From JAIBBG01 sp040381475 (GTDB lineage Bacteria; Bacteroidota; Bacteroidia; Flavobacteriales_D; Sanyastnellaceae), in contig JBEIHH010000004.1 in assembly GCA_040381475.1 (NCBI GenBank), positions 1 to 64,000 of the forward strand: a stretch of 64,000 bases of DNA, in the 5' to 3' direction. This document shows positions 50,362-59,324 of the stretch, one piece after another. Under the pieces are notes generated by a model, which saw only the letters and a list, made by a program, of their open reading frames with translations, had not been told where the DNA came from and searched no databases. The position numbers were made by a program, and so were the translations under genes. Within the stretch, counting starts at the first letter, position 1, and each line of letters opens with the position of its first letter.

Positions 50362-51126
50362 TCAAATCATGAATGAGCCGTTATTGATATCAATTCCTTG
50401 TCCTGTAATGGATGTTTGTTCTTCAGAGAAAAGAAATTTAACCAGACGCGCAATCTCTTCCGGCTGAGAAATTTTGTTCAATGGTACATAGGACATTTGC
50501 GTCTTGAATTCTGTTTCATAAGATTGCCCGTTTCTATCCGCAAGTTTTTGAATTCCTGCCTGCGCCATTTCCGTTTCAACCCATCCGGGGCAAATTGCGT
50601 TGACCAGAATTTTATCAGCAGCCAGTTGCATGGCAAGTGAACGCGTGAGTCCGAGCAATCCGGTTTTAGCGGTGCAATAGGCAGGATAGTTGGGAACACC
50701 AAATCTTGCCAGACAGGATGAAGTGATAACGATACTGCGGTAATTTGATTTTTGTCTGTTCAGCAAAGGAAGCAATTCCATGATGGTAACGTATGTACCG
50801 GTCAGATTGATTGAGATTATTTCATCCCACTTGTCTTCTGCACCATAATGATTTTCACCGCCTACACCGGCATTGGCAAAAACACAGCGAAGATCTGTGT
50901 CAGGAGGAATCGTTTCGTTGATGAGGACTTTCCAGGCGTTCTTATCCCGTATGTCCATGGCGCAGGTAATTACATCGGTATAGTCATGACAAGCGGATTT
51001 GGTCTCTTCGAGACTTGATTTGTTTCTTCCGATTAGAATCAATCGGGTATTTTGTGATTGTGATAAAAGCACAGCAGTGGCTCTTCCAATGCCTGATCCC
51101 GCTCCTGTTATGACGTATGTTTTCAT
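50362..51126 (-). CDS. Short-chain dehydrogenase/reductase
   Basis: A 254-residue classical SDR. It has the NAD(P) motif TGAGSGIGRA (residues 7-16), the NAG stretch FANAGVG, the catalytic Ser in ITSSCLARFG, the Tyr-Lys pair in YPAYCTAKTG and ICPGWVETEM. The C-terminal SITGQGIDINNGSFMI is typical. It is cytoplasmic. An Arg in LIGRNKSS after strand two hints at NADPH preference. The substrate is not deducible. It is followed by the M28 peptidase and diverges from the nitroreductase. The long rightward frame covering 50999-51265 is antisense to it. Confidence 0.88.
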   Translation of the reverse strand: MKTYVITGAGSGIGRATAVLLSQSQNTRLILIGRNKSSLEETKSACHDYTDVITCAMDIRDKNAWKVLINETIPPDTDLRCVFANAGVGGENHYGAEDKWDEIISINLTGTYVTIMELLPLLNRQKSNYRSIVITSSCLARFGVPNYPAYCTAKTGLLGLTRSLAMQLAADKILVNAICPGWVETEMAQAGIQKLADRNGQSYETEFKTQMSYVPLNKISQPEEIARLVKFLFSEEQTSITGQGIDINNGSFMI

Positions 51127-51237
51127 TTTTTTATTGGCAGCAATTCCTGATGTTTCTGCTCTAATACAGACCGGAAAAGCCTTTCAATGCAATTATACAA
51201 CGGCATCAAGGAGAATTCCAATTTCGGCCTGCTGGTA

Positions 51238-51245
51238 TAGCTTTG
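51238..51245 (+). promoter_or_regulatory. -7 box before the nitroreductase gene
   Basis: TAGCTTTG matches TAnnTTTG, 20 bases before the ATG at 51266. TTC stands at the -33 position with exact 19-base spacing. Confidence 0.55.
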
Positions 51246-51265
51246 CAAATTGCAATTATGATGGA

Positions 51266-51853
51266 ATGAAATATAATTTGAGTGAAATATCAGCCGTAAT
51301 CCGCAATCGCCGTTCAGTATTGCCCGAGAATTTTACCGATCGCAAGGTGCATCGTGAGCAGGTCGAACTAATCCTCAACAATGCTTTGTGGGCGCCAACA
51401 CACGGAATGACTCAGCCGTGGAGATTTAAAATATTCTTGGAAGACGGGCGAAATCATTTGCTGCAGTTTCTGCCGGAATTATACAAGTCTGAGACAGACC
51501 CAACGAAGTTCAAACAAGTGAAATATGACCGCCTGAGAGCTCGTTTACAGCATGTTACTGTTATTATTATGATTTGCATGGAGCGCGATAAAACCGGGAA
51601 AATTGCGGAAATAGAAGAAGTAGAAGCTGTAGCTTGCGCTGTTCAAAATATGATGCTAACCTGCACCGCGTATGGACTTGGAAGCTATTGGTCATCGCCT
51701 TCGTACATTTATAAAAAGGCAATGAATGATTTTCTTGGTTTAGAAGATTCGGATAAATGCCTGGGAATATTTTATATCGGCTATCCCGCAAATGAATCGC
51801 CCGACAGTCATCGTAAACCATTGGAATACGTTAGCAATTGGATTACACAATGA
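51266..51853 (+). CDS. Nitroreductase family flavoprotein
   Basis: A 195-residue FMN-dependent oxidoreductase. The FMN-phosphate site is IRNRRSVLPENF near the N-terminus. NNALWAPTHGMTQPWRFKIF is the second cofactor contact, and MMLTCTAYGLGSYWSSP with the C-terminal GIFYIGYPAN complete the family pattern. Such enzymes reduce nitro or quinone substrates with NAD(P)H; the physiological substrate is unknown. The ATG at 51266 gives the family start; earlier codons in the longer frame lie in the divergent SDR gene. Its stop overlaps the ATG of the barrel-protein gene (ATGA). Confidence 0.92.
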   Translation: MKYNLSEISAVIRNRRSVLPENFTDRKVHREQVELILNNALWAPTHGMTQPWRFKIFLEDGRNHLLQFLPELYKSETDPTKFKQVKYDRLRARLQHVTVIIMICMERDKTGKIAEIEEVEAVACAVQNMMLTCTAYGLGSYWSSPSYIYKKAMNDFLGLEDSDKCLGIFYIGYPANESPDSHRKPLEYVSNWITQ

Positions 51854-52614
51854 GAAACGTTCTTAATTCTTTGCTCAACAGGCTGATAGTGTTCATTGTC
51901 TGTTGTGGTTGCATTTTTATAGCCGGGGCTCAGGAAAATGTTACGACTGTGGGTATCCAGATCAAACCGATGATCACCAGCAAATATTTCGGCACCGGCA
52001 CTGAAAATTTTGAAGAGGGTGATTTGAAGATTGGTTTCGAACCTAATTTGGGTTGGAATTTCGGCATGGTCATACGCAGAGGCGTTACAAAAAACTGGAG
52101 TTTTGAAAGCGGAATCTGTTTTGTTCAGCGCAACTACACCATGTCTTTTACTTACCCAGAATTGAAAGAAGTAAAAAACATGAGCTTCAGGTATATCGGA
52201 TACGAAATTCCATTACAGGCACTGGTTTTCGTTAAGCTCACCGATCAGCTTTTCATGAATGCCAGCGCAGGAGTATCACTAGATCTTTACCCTTCTAACA
52301 TTGAAACCAGCGATTTCGAATACATCGATACGCTTAGGTTTGACTTCTATCAGAAAACATTCAAAAATAATTGGCTTCAGGCTGCTATTCTGGCCAACTA
52401 CGGTTTCGAATACAGAACAAAAGACAAGGGCTATTTCTACGCTGGTGTTTCCTATCATCGGCCGTTCAGTCACATCGCCACGACGGTCATCAATATGGAA
52501 AGAAACACCGTTCCTAATCGGGCGCAGGTTTTATTGGGTGGCAATTACCTGACGGCTGACTTGCGTTATTTTTTCCATGAAAAACCGGAGAGGCGAATTT
52601 CCAAGAGCAAGTAA
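51850..52614 (+). CDS. Outer-membrane beta-barrel protein (PorT-like fold)
   Basis: A 254-residue exported protein. A signal (about 1-28, ending IAGAQ) is followed by alternating strands: VGIQIKPMITSKYFGTGTEN, NLGWNFGMVIRRGVTKNWSF, FRYIGYEIPLQALVFVKLTD and LGGNYLTADLRYFF at the C-terminus. These are typical of Bacteroidota 8-stranded barrels (the OmpW/PorT-like group). The ATGA overlap with the nitroreductase stop makes the start at 51850 firm and implies coupling, even though the products act in different compartments. Two paralogous small secreted proteins follow, perhaps envelope partners. Not identifiable as PorT from sequence alone. Confidence 0.8.
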   Translation: MRNVLNSLLNRLIVFIVCCGCIFIAGAQENVTTVGIQIKPMITSKYFGTGTENFEEGDLKIGFEPNLGWNFGMVIRRGVTKNWSFESGICFVQRNYTMSFTYPELKEVKNMSFRYIGYEIPLQALVFVKLTDQLFMNASAGVSLDLYPSNIETSDFEYIDTLRFDFYQKTFKNNWLQAAILANYGFEYRTKDKGYFYAGVSYHRPFSHIATTVINMERNTVPNRAQVLLGGNYLTADLRYFFHEKPERRISKSK

Positions 52615-52677
52615 TGGGCTGAAATGTAACCTTTTGGTGGTTGGATTAGTAGAAAAGAAACCCAATTCTAACTGGAT

Positions 52678-53196
52678 ATGAAAAGAATTATATGTTTATT
52701 GCCCGCGCTGTTGTGCACGGTGTTCATTTATGCTCAGCCCAAGGACAAGGCAAAGAGTTTTAATTTTCATGGTCAGATATTCGAACTGAATCTCAATGAT
52801 TCCGCTGAAAAACCGGTGATGGGTGTTCCAATTGAAATCTGGTCTGGAAATGATCTGATCACTACTGTGGAGTCAGGTCCAAAAGGTAAATACAACATCA
52901 GTCTGATCCAATATCCCGAATTTACCCTCAAGTTTGGCAGAGCTCCTTTTATCACCAAGGTCGTCCATATCGATGCCGACGGCTTTAAACGCTCTGCTGA
53001 GTTCGGCATTGTAAATCTTGACCTGGATATTTCCTTGTTCAAAGACAAAGGTTATATGGGCATGGATTTTATGAATTACACCCCTGTTGCTATTGCCAAA
53101 TTCAACAAGAAGAAAGGTGTCATCGAGTGGGATTTGAATTATGCCGATAAAATCAATACGCGTGTTGCGGGTGTCATTTTTGCCAATGAACAATAA
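52678..53196 (+). CDS. Small secreted beta-domain protein, paralogue A
   Basis: A 172-residue protein with a signal peptide (about 1-19, ending YAQ). A carboxypeptidase-regulatory/transthyretin-like beta domain (about 30-125) follows, with SFNFHGQIFELN, PVMGVPIEIWSGNDLI and GKYNISLIQYPEFTLKFGR. After NLDLDISLF comes a C-terminal segment, TPVAIAKFNKKKGVIEWDLN. It shares this order, including LDxSLF/LDIGLF, with the gene immediately downstream, so the two arose by duplication. No lipid signal. Probably periplasmic or outer-membrane associated; function unknown. Confidence 0.78.
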   Translation: MKRIICLLPALLCTVFIYAQPKDKAKSFNFHGQIFELNLNDSAEKPVMGVPIEIWSGNDLITTVESGPKGKYNISLIQYPEFTLKFGRAPFITKVVHIDADGFKRSAEFGIVNLDLDISLFKDKGYMGMDFMNYTPVAIAKFNKKKGVIEWDLNYADKINTRVAGVIFANEQ

Positions 53197-53265
53197 CTTA
53201 CGGTTGTTGAAAAAGACTTTTTATCATCATGCATTCAGCTCAAAATAATTCCACTTTTGAGGATT

Positions 53266-53820
53266 ATGAGAAGTCTGTGCGCCATATTTATCTTAATGTC
53301 CATTTTTGTTCCTGGTCTTGTCGCTCAAAAAAAACAAAAGAACAAGGACGAGGTTAGCGGTGATCATTATCTGATCAAAGGCACCATTATTCGAATAAAC
53401 CCCATAGAAGAAACCGAGGAAAAGGCTTCTAATGTGCAGGTGGTAGTGTACCAGGGTCCGGAATTATTCGTTGCATTTTTCACGGGCGAAACAGGCGATT
53501 ATGAGTTTTATCTGCCTATTGGTCACAATTATGAAGTTTGGTATGGTGGCTCGGCTTATGTCAACAAAAAGGTGTCTATAGATGCCACCCAGTTTCCCAA
53601 AGAACGAAAACCAAGAACTATTCCTCTCGATATTGGATTGTTCAGGCCAATAGAGAATGTCGAATTCCCCACTTTGAATATACCTTTTGTAAAAATTGCG
53701 TATGATCCCGAATACGATCAAATCACCCCGGATATGGAATACACGACCAAAAAGAACATGGAACTTGAAAAGATTTTCAAGAAATTGCGCAAGCGCAAGC
53801 TGAAATCTAAGAAGTTATAG
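53266..53820 (+). CDS. Small secreted beta-domain protein, paralogue B
   Basis: A 184-residue protein with a signal peptide (about 1-20, ending VAQ). The body mirrors its neighbour: YLIKGTIIRINPIEE, NVQVVVYQGPELFVA, GDYEFYLPIGHNYEVWYGG, then IPLDIGLF and IPFVKIAYDPEYDQITPDM. A highly basic C-terminal tail (FKKLRKRKLKSKKL) is absent in paralogue A and could contact nucleic acid, LPS phosphate or a partner. ATG 53266 is preferred over a TTG three codons earlier. It is 69 bases after paralogue A, probably in the same unit. Function unknown. Confidence 0.78.
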   Translation: MRSLCAIFILMSIFVPGLVAQKKQKNKDEVSGDHYLIKGTIIRINPIEETEEKASNVQVVVYQGPELFVAFFTGETGDYEFYLPIGHNYEVWYGGSAYVNKKVSIDATQFPKERKPRTIPLDIGLFRPIENVEFPTLNIPFVKIAYDPEYDQITPDMEYTTKKNMELEKIFKKLRKRKLKSKKL

Positions 53821-53864
53821 CAGAATCTGACATTGCTGTTACTTTATTAACCTCAGTCAGTCCG

Positions 53865-53872
53865 TAATTTCG
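53865..53872 (+). promoter_or_regulatory. Possible -7 box of the ABC exporter gene
   Basis: TAATTTCG followed by CGCCC, 23 bases before the TTG start. The -33 position has TTT at 19-base spacing. The TAnnTTYG-CGxCC form recurs at several other promoters here. Confidence 0.4.
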
Positions 53873-53895
53873 CGCCCTAATGCATTTTCAAGGGT

Positions 53896-55743
53896 TTGCA
53901 AGAAGTAAAAACAGAAGAGAAGAAAAAAATCAGCCGGGAGTCGTTCCGACGGGCTATGGGTGTTTTTAAATACCTCAAACCGTACTCTTTTTTATTCACC
54001 ATTGGCATGTTGCTGCTGGTAATCTCCGGGTTGCTGGTCATCGTCATCACCGCCTTGCTGGGTCAACTGATTAGTCCTGATTCAGGGTCTGAACTTGCGG
54101 GAGGTGCCATGCTGCAGTCTATCGTGTCCGGGTTTGAATTCAGCAAACATTGGGGTACAACCGGGCAGGTGCTCACCGCACTCGTTATACTACTCATTGT
54201 TCAGGGAATATTTTCCTTTTTCCGGGTCTACATATTTTCCTATGTCACTGAAAACGCTATGTTGGCATTGCGAAATGACGCTTACAGCACGATTATAAGA
54301 ATGCCCATGCAGTTCTTTCATGAACGTCGAGTAGGTGATCTCAGCAGCCGTTTATCCAGTGATATCACAACCATTCAGGAAACACTGACCGTGACAATGG
54401 CGGAGTTCATCCGACAGACCGTGATCATCGTTTTCGGTGTTGGCTGGCTGGTTTCATATTCGTATAAACTTACGCTGGTGATGCTTTGCAGCCTTCCCGT
54501 GATCATTGTGGTTATGGTGCTTTTCGGTCGTTTTATTAGGAAACTCGGCAAGAATACCCAGGACAAAGTCGCTGAAAGCAGCGTCATTGTCAATGAGTCA
54601 CTCACCGCAATTGTCAATGTGAAAAGTTTTGCCAACGAATATTTTGAAGCCACACGCTTCGGAGTTAGTGTTAAAACCATTAAAGATATTGCAATGAAAA
54701 GTGCTGTCTGGCGTGGAATGTTCGGCACTTTTATCATCATTTTTCTTTTTGGTGCATTAGGTCTCGTCATGGGTGTTGGTGCCCATCTTCAGGAAACAGG
54801 GGAAATCGGAAAAGATGTATTGGGCAGATTTGTCTTCATTACCGGTCTCGTGGCCGGATCTATTGGCGGACTTGCTTCTCAGATGGGATCGCTGCAGCGC
54901 AGTATCGGGGTGATCGAGAATGTTATGGAAATGCTGAGCTTCAAAACGGAAGATATCAGATTGAACGAACCTTCACAGAGCAAGGTGCTCAGAGGAGCTA
55001 TTGAATTCAGAAATGTTCATTTTGCATACGCCTCTCGGCAAGACATTCAGGTTTTGAATGATGTGAGTTTCAAAGTAAACCCCGGCGAACAAGTCGCTCT
55101 GGTTGGTTCATCCGGCTCGGGGAAATCAACCATTGCGGCGCTTTTGCAACAGTTCTATTTACCGAATTCAGGGGAGTTACTTTTTGATGATAAATCGGCA
55201 ACGGAATATGACTTATCAGAACTCAGGTCAAACATGGCTTTCGTTCCTCAGGAGGTTATTCTCTTCGGCGGAACCATCCGCGAGAATATTGCTTACGGAA
55301 AAATTGATGCTACCGATGAGGAAATAAGTGAAGCGGCGCGCAAAGCCAATGCCCTTGATTTTATCGAAGGATTTCCGGATAAAATGCTCACTGTTGTCGG
55401 CGAACGTGGAATACAGCTGAGTGGCGGGCAGCGACAGCGAATAGCCATAGCAAGAGCAGTATTGAGAAATCCAACGATATTGATTCTGGACGAGGCTACA
55501 AGTTCGCTGGACAGCGAAAGCGAACGACTGGTGCAGGATGCTCTGGATAAACTGATGCAGGGAAGAACTTCCCTGGTGATAGCACACAGACTTTCTACCA
55601 TTCGCAATGCAAACAAAATTCTGGTACTTGACCATGGATCTATACGCGAAGAAGGTACACATGATCAGTTGATTGCTGCGCGGGGGCTATACAGCCGATT
55701 AAGCGAACTGCAGTATGAGAAGGAAAGAGAAAATGTGACTTGA
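53896..55743 (+). CDS. MsbA-type ABC exporter (fused permease-ATPase)
   Basis: A 615-residue half-transporter. The transmembrane domain (about 25-345) has six helices; FHERRVGDLSSRLSSDITTIQ is the coupling-helix region. The ATPase domain (about 370-610) has Walker A GSSGSGKST, a Q-loop FVPQEV, the signature LSGGQRQR, Walker B ILILDEATSSLDSES and the H-loop IAHRLST. Such proteins flip lipid A or other lipids or export peptides; the envelope context favours lipid. The start is TTG 53896: an ATG at 53880 is in another frame and leads nowhere. It would work as a homodimer. Confidence 0.92.
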   Translation: MQEVKTEEKKKISRESFRRAMGVFKYLKPYSFLFTIGMLLLVISGLLVIVITALLGQLISPDSGSELAGGAMLQSIVSGFEFSKHWGTTGQVLTALVILLIVQGIFSFFRVYIFSYVTENAMLALRNDAYSTIIRMPMQFFHERRVGDLSSRLSSDITTIQETLTVTMAEFIRQTVIIVFGVGWLVSYSYKLTLVMLCSLPVIIVVMVLFGRFIRKLGKNTQDKVAESSVIVNESLTAIVNVKSFANEYFEATRFGVSVKTIKDIAMKSAVWRGMFGTFIIIFLFGALGLVMGVGAHLQETGEIGKDVLGRFVFITGLVAGSIGGLASQMGSLQRSIGVIENVMEMLSFKTEDIRLNEPSQSKVLRGAIEFRNVHFAYASRQDIQVLNDVSFKVNPGEQVALVGSSGSGKSTIAALLQQFYLPNSGELLFDDKSATEYDLSELRSNMAFVPQEVILFGGTIRENIAYGKIDATDEEISEAARKANALDFIEGFPDKMLTVVGERGIQLSGGQRQRIAIARAVLRNPTILILDEATSSLDSESERLVQDALDKLMQGRTSLVIAHRLSTIRNANKILVLDHGSIREEGTHDQLIAARGLYSRLSELQYEKERENVT

Positions 55744-55790
55744 GGAAATTGAATAATGCATTCCACCCACATAGCAAATAAACGCGTGTT

Positions 55791-55818
55791 TTGACGCCGC
55801 AAATATTTTGTAGGTTTG
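55791..55818 (+). promoter_or_regulatory. Promoter of the gmd unit
   Basis: TTG at 55791-55793, a 17-base spacer, then TAGGTTTG at 55811-55818, an exact -7 match. The leader to the ATG at 55836 would be about 12 bases. It probably drives gmd, the acyltransferase and the VOC gene, which are closely spaced. Confidence 0.65.
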
Positions 55819-55835
55819 AACTTGAATAGGATCGA

Positions 55836-56924
55836 ATGAAAAAAAAGGCTTTAATCACCGGTATTACCGGTCAGGATGGTGCGTACCTCGCAGAACTTCT
55901 CCTCAAAAAGGGGTATGAAGTACACGGCGTGAAAAGAAGAAGTTCCCTTTTCAACACCGATCGCATTGACCATCTTTACAGGGATGAACATGAGCAGGGG
56001 GTAAATCTGTTTTTACATTACGGTGATCTCACCGACAGCACCAACCTCATTCGTCTGGTACAGGAAACTATGCCCGATGAAATCTACAATCTGGCAGCGC
56101 AAAGTCATGTGCATGTATCATTCGACACTCCAGAATACACTTGTAATGCAGATGCCACAGGAACACTTCGTTTGCTGGAGGCAATCCGGATCCTCGGTCT
56201 CGAAAAGAAAACGCGATTCTACCAGGCTTCTACAAGCGAGTTGTATGGAAAGGTGATGGAGGTTCCGCAAAGTGAAACAACTCCTTTTTACCCGAGAAGT
56301 CCATATGCTGTTGCAAAACTCTATGCATATTGGATAACCAAGAATTACAGAGAAGCCTACGGTATTTATGCCTGTAATGGAATCCTCTTTAATCACGAAT
56401 CACCACTCCGTGGCGAAACTTTTGTAACCAGAAAAATTACAAGAGCAGCTGCGAAAATCAGCCTGGGATTGCAGGAGAAACTGTTTCTCGGGAATGTGGA
56501 TGCCCAGCGCGATTGGGGTCATGCCAAAGATTATGTCGAAGGTATGTGGCTGATGATGCAACAGGAAGAGTCTGATGATTATGTACTGGCAACAGGCAAA
56601 ACGTATTCTGTGCGTCACTTCTGTAATCTGGCATTCGCACACGTTGGCATCACACTTGAATGGAAAGGATCCGGTGTGGACGAAAAAGCATATAACGGCA
56701 AGACAGGAAAAGTGATCATTGAAATTGACCCTAAATATTTCCGACCCACTGAAGTTGACTTGCTCATTGGTGATCCAGCGAAGGCAAAATCCAAACTTGG
56801 TTGGGAGCATAAACATTCTTTGGAAGAACTTGTAACGGATATGATGAAAGCGGATGTTGAGTTGTTCACACGTGACAGGTATCTCATGGATGGCGGCCAT
56901 AAAGTGATGAACTATCACGAATAA
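55836..56924 (+). CDS. gmd: GDP-mannose 4,6-dehydratase
   Basis: Converts GDP-mannose to GDP-4-keto-6-deoxymannose, precursor of GDP-fucose and related deoxysugars; cytoplasmic. The 362-residue protein has the NADP Rossmann motif GITGQDGAYLA (9-19), RRSSLFNTDRIDHL, the active-site TSE (T133, E135), the Tyr-Lys pair Y157 and K161 in YAVAK, and FNHESPLRGETFVTRKI, all diagnostic of GMD. WGHAKDYVEGMW and KYFRPTEVDLLIGD also match. The start is ATG 55836. The next step (GDP-fucose synthase or a reductase) is not in the window, so the final sugar is unknown; it may feed the LPS genes near the left end. Confidence 0.96.
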   Translation: MKKKALITGITGQDGAYLAELLLKKGYEVHGVKRRSSLFNTDRIDHLYRDEHEQGVNLFLHYGDLTDSTNLIRLVQETMPDEIYNLAAQSHVHVSFDTPEYTCNADATGTLRLLEAIRILGLEKKTRFYQASTSELYGKVMEVPQSETTPFYPRSPYAVAKLYAYWITKNYREAYGIYACNGILFNHESPLRGETFVTRKITRAAAKISLGLQEKLFLGNVDAQRDWGHAKDYVEGMWLMMQQEESDDYVLATGKTYSVRHFCNLAFAHVGITLEWKGSGVDEKAYNGKTGKVIIEIDPKYFRPTEVDLLIGDPAKAKSKLGWEHKHSLEELVTDMMKADVELFTRDRYLMDGGHKVMNYHE

Positions 56925-56944
56925 TGAAGCGGTACTGTCTTTGA

Positions 56945-58255
56945 ATGAATCAGAATAAACCTCAGCTTCACTCCCTTTTGTATGCTTTCTTGAAGCCGCT
57001 GGTTACGCTTGGAGGGAGATTTTTTTTCAGTCAGATTGAAATTAGGAATCTGCAGCGGATGCCTTTAGATAAACCGGTGATTCTTGTGTCCAATCACCAA
57101 AATGCAATGCTGGATCCAGTGCTGATTTGCATGTTTTCTCCAAAACAATTGCATTGGCTTACCCGATCAGACATTTTCAAAAAAACATCGATAAATAAAT
57201 TGCTTCGGAGCATCAACATGATGCCCGTATACAGAGAGCGCGATCGTATGGCTGACATTGCCGACAGGAACAAAGCAACTTTTGATGAGTGCTACAACAG
57301 ACTGCGGCATGGTGCTGTAGTCGGCATTTTCCCTGAAGGTTCGCACCGCGGAAAAAAACAACTGGTTCCTTTTAAAAAAGGACTTGCAAGAATGGTCGTA
57401 GGAGCAAAAGAAGCAGGAGTCGAAGATCTGGTAATTCAAATGGTTGGATTTGACTATGAGAACTATTATGAGTATAGAAAAAAACTGGTCATCAATTTCG
57501 GCACTCCCATGCTTGCCTCTGATTTGTTAGCCGCACGAAGCGATACCGATACACAACTGCGTTCATCCATTACAGAAAAGGTAAGAGAAGGACTTAAAGG
57601 CCTGATGATTCATATTGAAAATGATGATGTCTATGAGGAAATCATGACGTTGCAGCCGCTGAGTGCTAAAGTTTCACCAGTTTGTCAAACTGGTGTTGAA
57701 TTCGATACCTTCAAATCATGGACGGAAATACTTGATAATAATCCTGAATACCATCCATGGCTCAACCAACAAGTTGGTCATTACAGAAGGCTTATGCATG
57801 ATCTTCACATCAACGAAACTTTGTTTAGGGAAAGATTTTCAAGAATGAACTTGCTTGCATTGATCATTGGTATCCCGTTTGCCGCAACAGCCTTTGTATT
57901 GTTCTATCCTCTTTATCTTCTGACGGAGCGTTTGGTGAATGATGTTGTTCGTGACCCCTTGTTCAAAAACTCAATTCGCCTGGTTGTATGGACTTTTATT
58001 ACTCCGCTTTTGCTAATTCTGGTTTTCTTCATTGTTATGTTCGTTACGGGTAGCCTGATCACAGCTGTTTTGGCCGTGATTGCGGGATTTATCAGTGGCC
58101 TGATAACGCTGCACTGGCTTGAGGTGAGAAAGCTTTTCAGACATCACAGGAGATGTCAAAAACTGGACAAAGAGAAAAACCCTTTATTTGTTGAATGGAA
58201 AATTTTGCGGAAGAATATTATCCAGAAATTAATCAGTCTTAAATCCATCAGTTGA
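56945..58255 (+). CDS. PlsC-superfamily acyltransferase with C-terminal membrane region
   Basis: A 436-residue acyltransferase. The catalytic motif is SNHQNAMLDP, with H51 and D57 five residues apart, the H-x5-D form of GPAT/DHAPAT-like enzymes instead of the H-x4-D form of bacterial PlsC. The acyl-glycerol-phosphate motif is FPEGSHRGKKQLVPFKKGLA. The C-terminal 150 residues contain three or four hydrophobic helices (LNLLALIIGIPFAATAFVLF and others). It probably acylates glycerol phosphate or lysophosphatidate at the inner membrane. It follows gmd by 20 bases and precedes the VOC gene by one base. Confidence 0.88.
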   Translation: MNQNKPQLHSLLYAFLKPLVTLGGRFFFSQIEIRNLQRMPLDKPVILVSNHQNAMLDPVLICMFSPKQLHWLTRSDIFKKTSINKLLRSINMMPVYRERDRMADIADRNKATFDECYNRLRHGAVVGIFPEGSHRGKKQLVPFKKGLARMVVGAKEAGVEDLVIQMVGFDYENYYEYRKKLVINFGTPMLASDLLAARSDTDTQLRSSITEKVREGLKGLMIHIENDDVYEEIMTLQPLSAKVSPVCQTGVEFDTFKSWTEILDNNPEYHPWLNQQVGHYRRLMHDLHINETLFRERFSRMNLLALIIGIPFAATAFVLFYPLYLLTERLVNDVVRDPLFKNSIRLVVWTFITPLLLILVFFIVMFVTGSLITAVLAVIAGFISGLITLHWLEVRKLFRHHRRCQKLDKEKNPLFVEWKILRKNIIQKLISLKSIS

Positions 58256-58256
58256 T

Positions 58257-59315
58257 ATGTATAAAAGAATAAATGGACTGCAGCATATTGGAGTCGCGGT
58301 TTCTGAAATGGACCATTCACTTCGTTTTTACAGGAAATTCTTTGGATTGAATATTCCGTTTTTTGATAGCGTACAGCCGGCTCCTCTTATGGATGTATAT
58401 ACACGAAATAAGACCATTACCAAAAGAGCCAGCATGATCATGAACCTGCAGGGTGGGTGTGCGATTGAAGTCATCAGACCAACTTCATTTGAGCCGGTTA
58501 AAGCCCCGGGTGGTGTGAAAATCGGCGATCTTGGCATTTGCATCACACAGGTAAAGTGTGTTGATATCAAAAAAAGCCATGATTTCTGTAAAGAGAACAA
58601 AGCACCGGGACTCACCGAAATTTCTATTGATCCTGATGGAAGGCCAACTTTTTATATTCAGGACCCAGACAACAATCTTTGGCAATATGTTCAGGGTCAC
58701 AACTGGTATACCAGAGGAAAACACCACAGCGGTGGGGTTATCGGCTGCACTACGGGAGTAAGTCACATCGAAAAGGCACTCGTCCTTTACAGCGATATCC
58801 TTGGTTTCGATCAGGTGGTTTACGATAAAACCGGGGTATTTGATGATTGGAAAATGTTGCCTGCCGGATCTGAACGATACAGAAGAGTATTGCTGACCCA
58901 ATCGGCGCAACCTGGCGGTGGTTTCTCCAAGGTAACAGGAAAGACCTACATTGAATTGGTTCAGTCGCTCGACAGAAATCCGGATTTTATTTTTTATGAC
59001 AGAATCTGGGGTGATACCGGTTTTGCTCACATCGGATTTGACGTAAAAGGCATGAAAGAACTGGGAAAAGATCTTGAAGCTGCTGGTTATGCCTTTACAT
59101 GTGATAGCAACGATGCACTAAACATGGGCAACACGAAAGTTCACTGCACGTACATACACGATGATGACCGCACGCTCATAGAAATGATCGAGGTGTACAA
59201 AGTACCCATCATAGAAAAGTGGGGCGTATTTCTTAATGTAGAGAAACGTGATCCATTGAAGCCATTGCCCGATTTTATGCTGAAGGCCTTGCGCTTTTCG
59301 AGGATCAAGGACTGA
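58257..59315 (+). CDS. Tandem VOC-fold (glyoxalase/extradiol dioxygenase-like) protein
   Basis: A 352-residue cytoplasmic protein with two copies of the vicinal-oxygen-chelate unit. The first (about 5-150) begins GLQHIGVAVSEMDHSLRFYR and includes CAIEVIRPTS; the second (about 160-330) begins GVIGCTTGVSHIEKALVLY and includes YIELVQS, GFAHIGFDV and TLIEMIEVYK. The His/Glu positions that bind metal in this superfamily are kept (QHIG, VSHI, AHIG, IELV, LIEM), so it is probably an active metalloenzyme. The plan resembles two-domain extradiol or 4-hydroxyphenylpyruvate dioxygenases, but the sequence is not close enough to name a substrate. It begins one base after the acyltransferase stop, so it is in the gmd unit. 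Confidence 0.8.
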   Translation: MYKRINGLQHIGVAVSEMDHSLRFYRKFFGLNIPFFDSVQPAPLMDVYTRNKTITKRASMIMNLQGGCAIEVIRPTSFEPVKAPGGVKIGDLGICITQVKCVDIKKSHDFCKENKAPGLTEISIDPDGRPTFYIQDPDNNLWQYVQGHNWYTRGKHHSGGVIGCTTGVSHIEKALVLYSDILGFDQVVYDKTGVFDDWKMLPAGSERYRRVLLTQSAQPGGGFSKVTGKTYIELVQSLDRNPDFIFYDRIWGDTGFAHIGFDVKGMKELGKDLEAAGYAFTCDSNDALNMGNTKVHCTYIHDDDRTLIEMIEVYKVPIIEKWGVFLNVEKRDPLKPLPDFMLKALRFSRIKD

Positions 59316-59324
59316 CTATTATTT

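Noticed and set aside
50999..51265. N-terminal extension of the nitroreductase frame by 89 codons
   Set aside because: This stretch is antisense to the start of the SDR gene and contains the TAGCTTTG promoter box; the family start matches the ATG at 51266.
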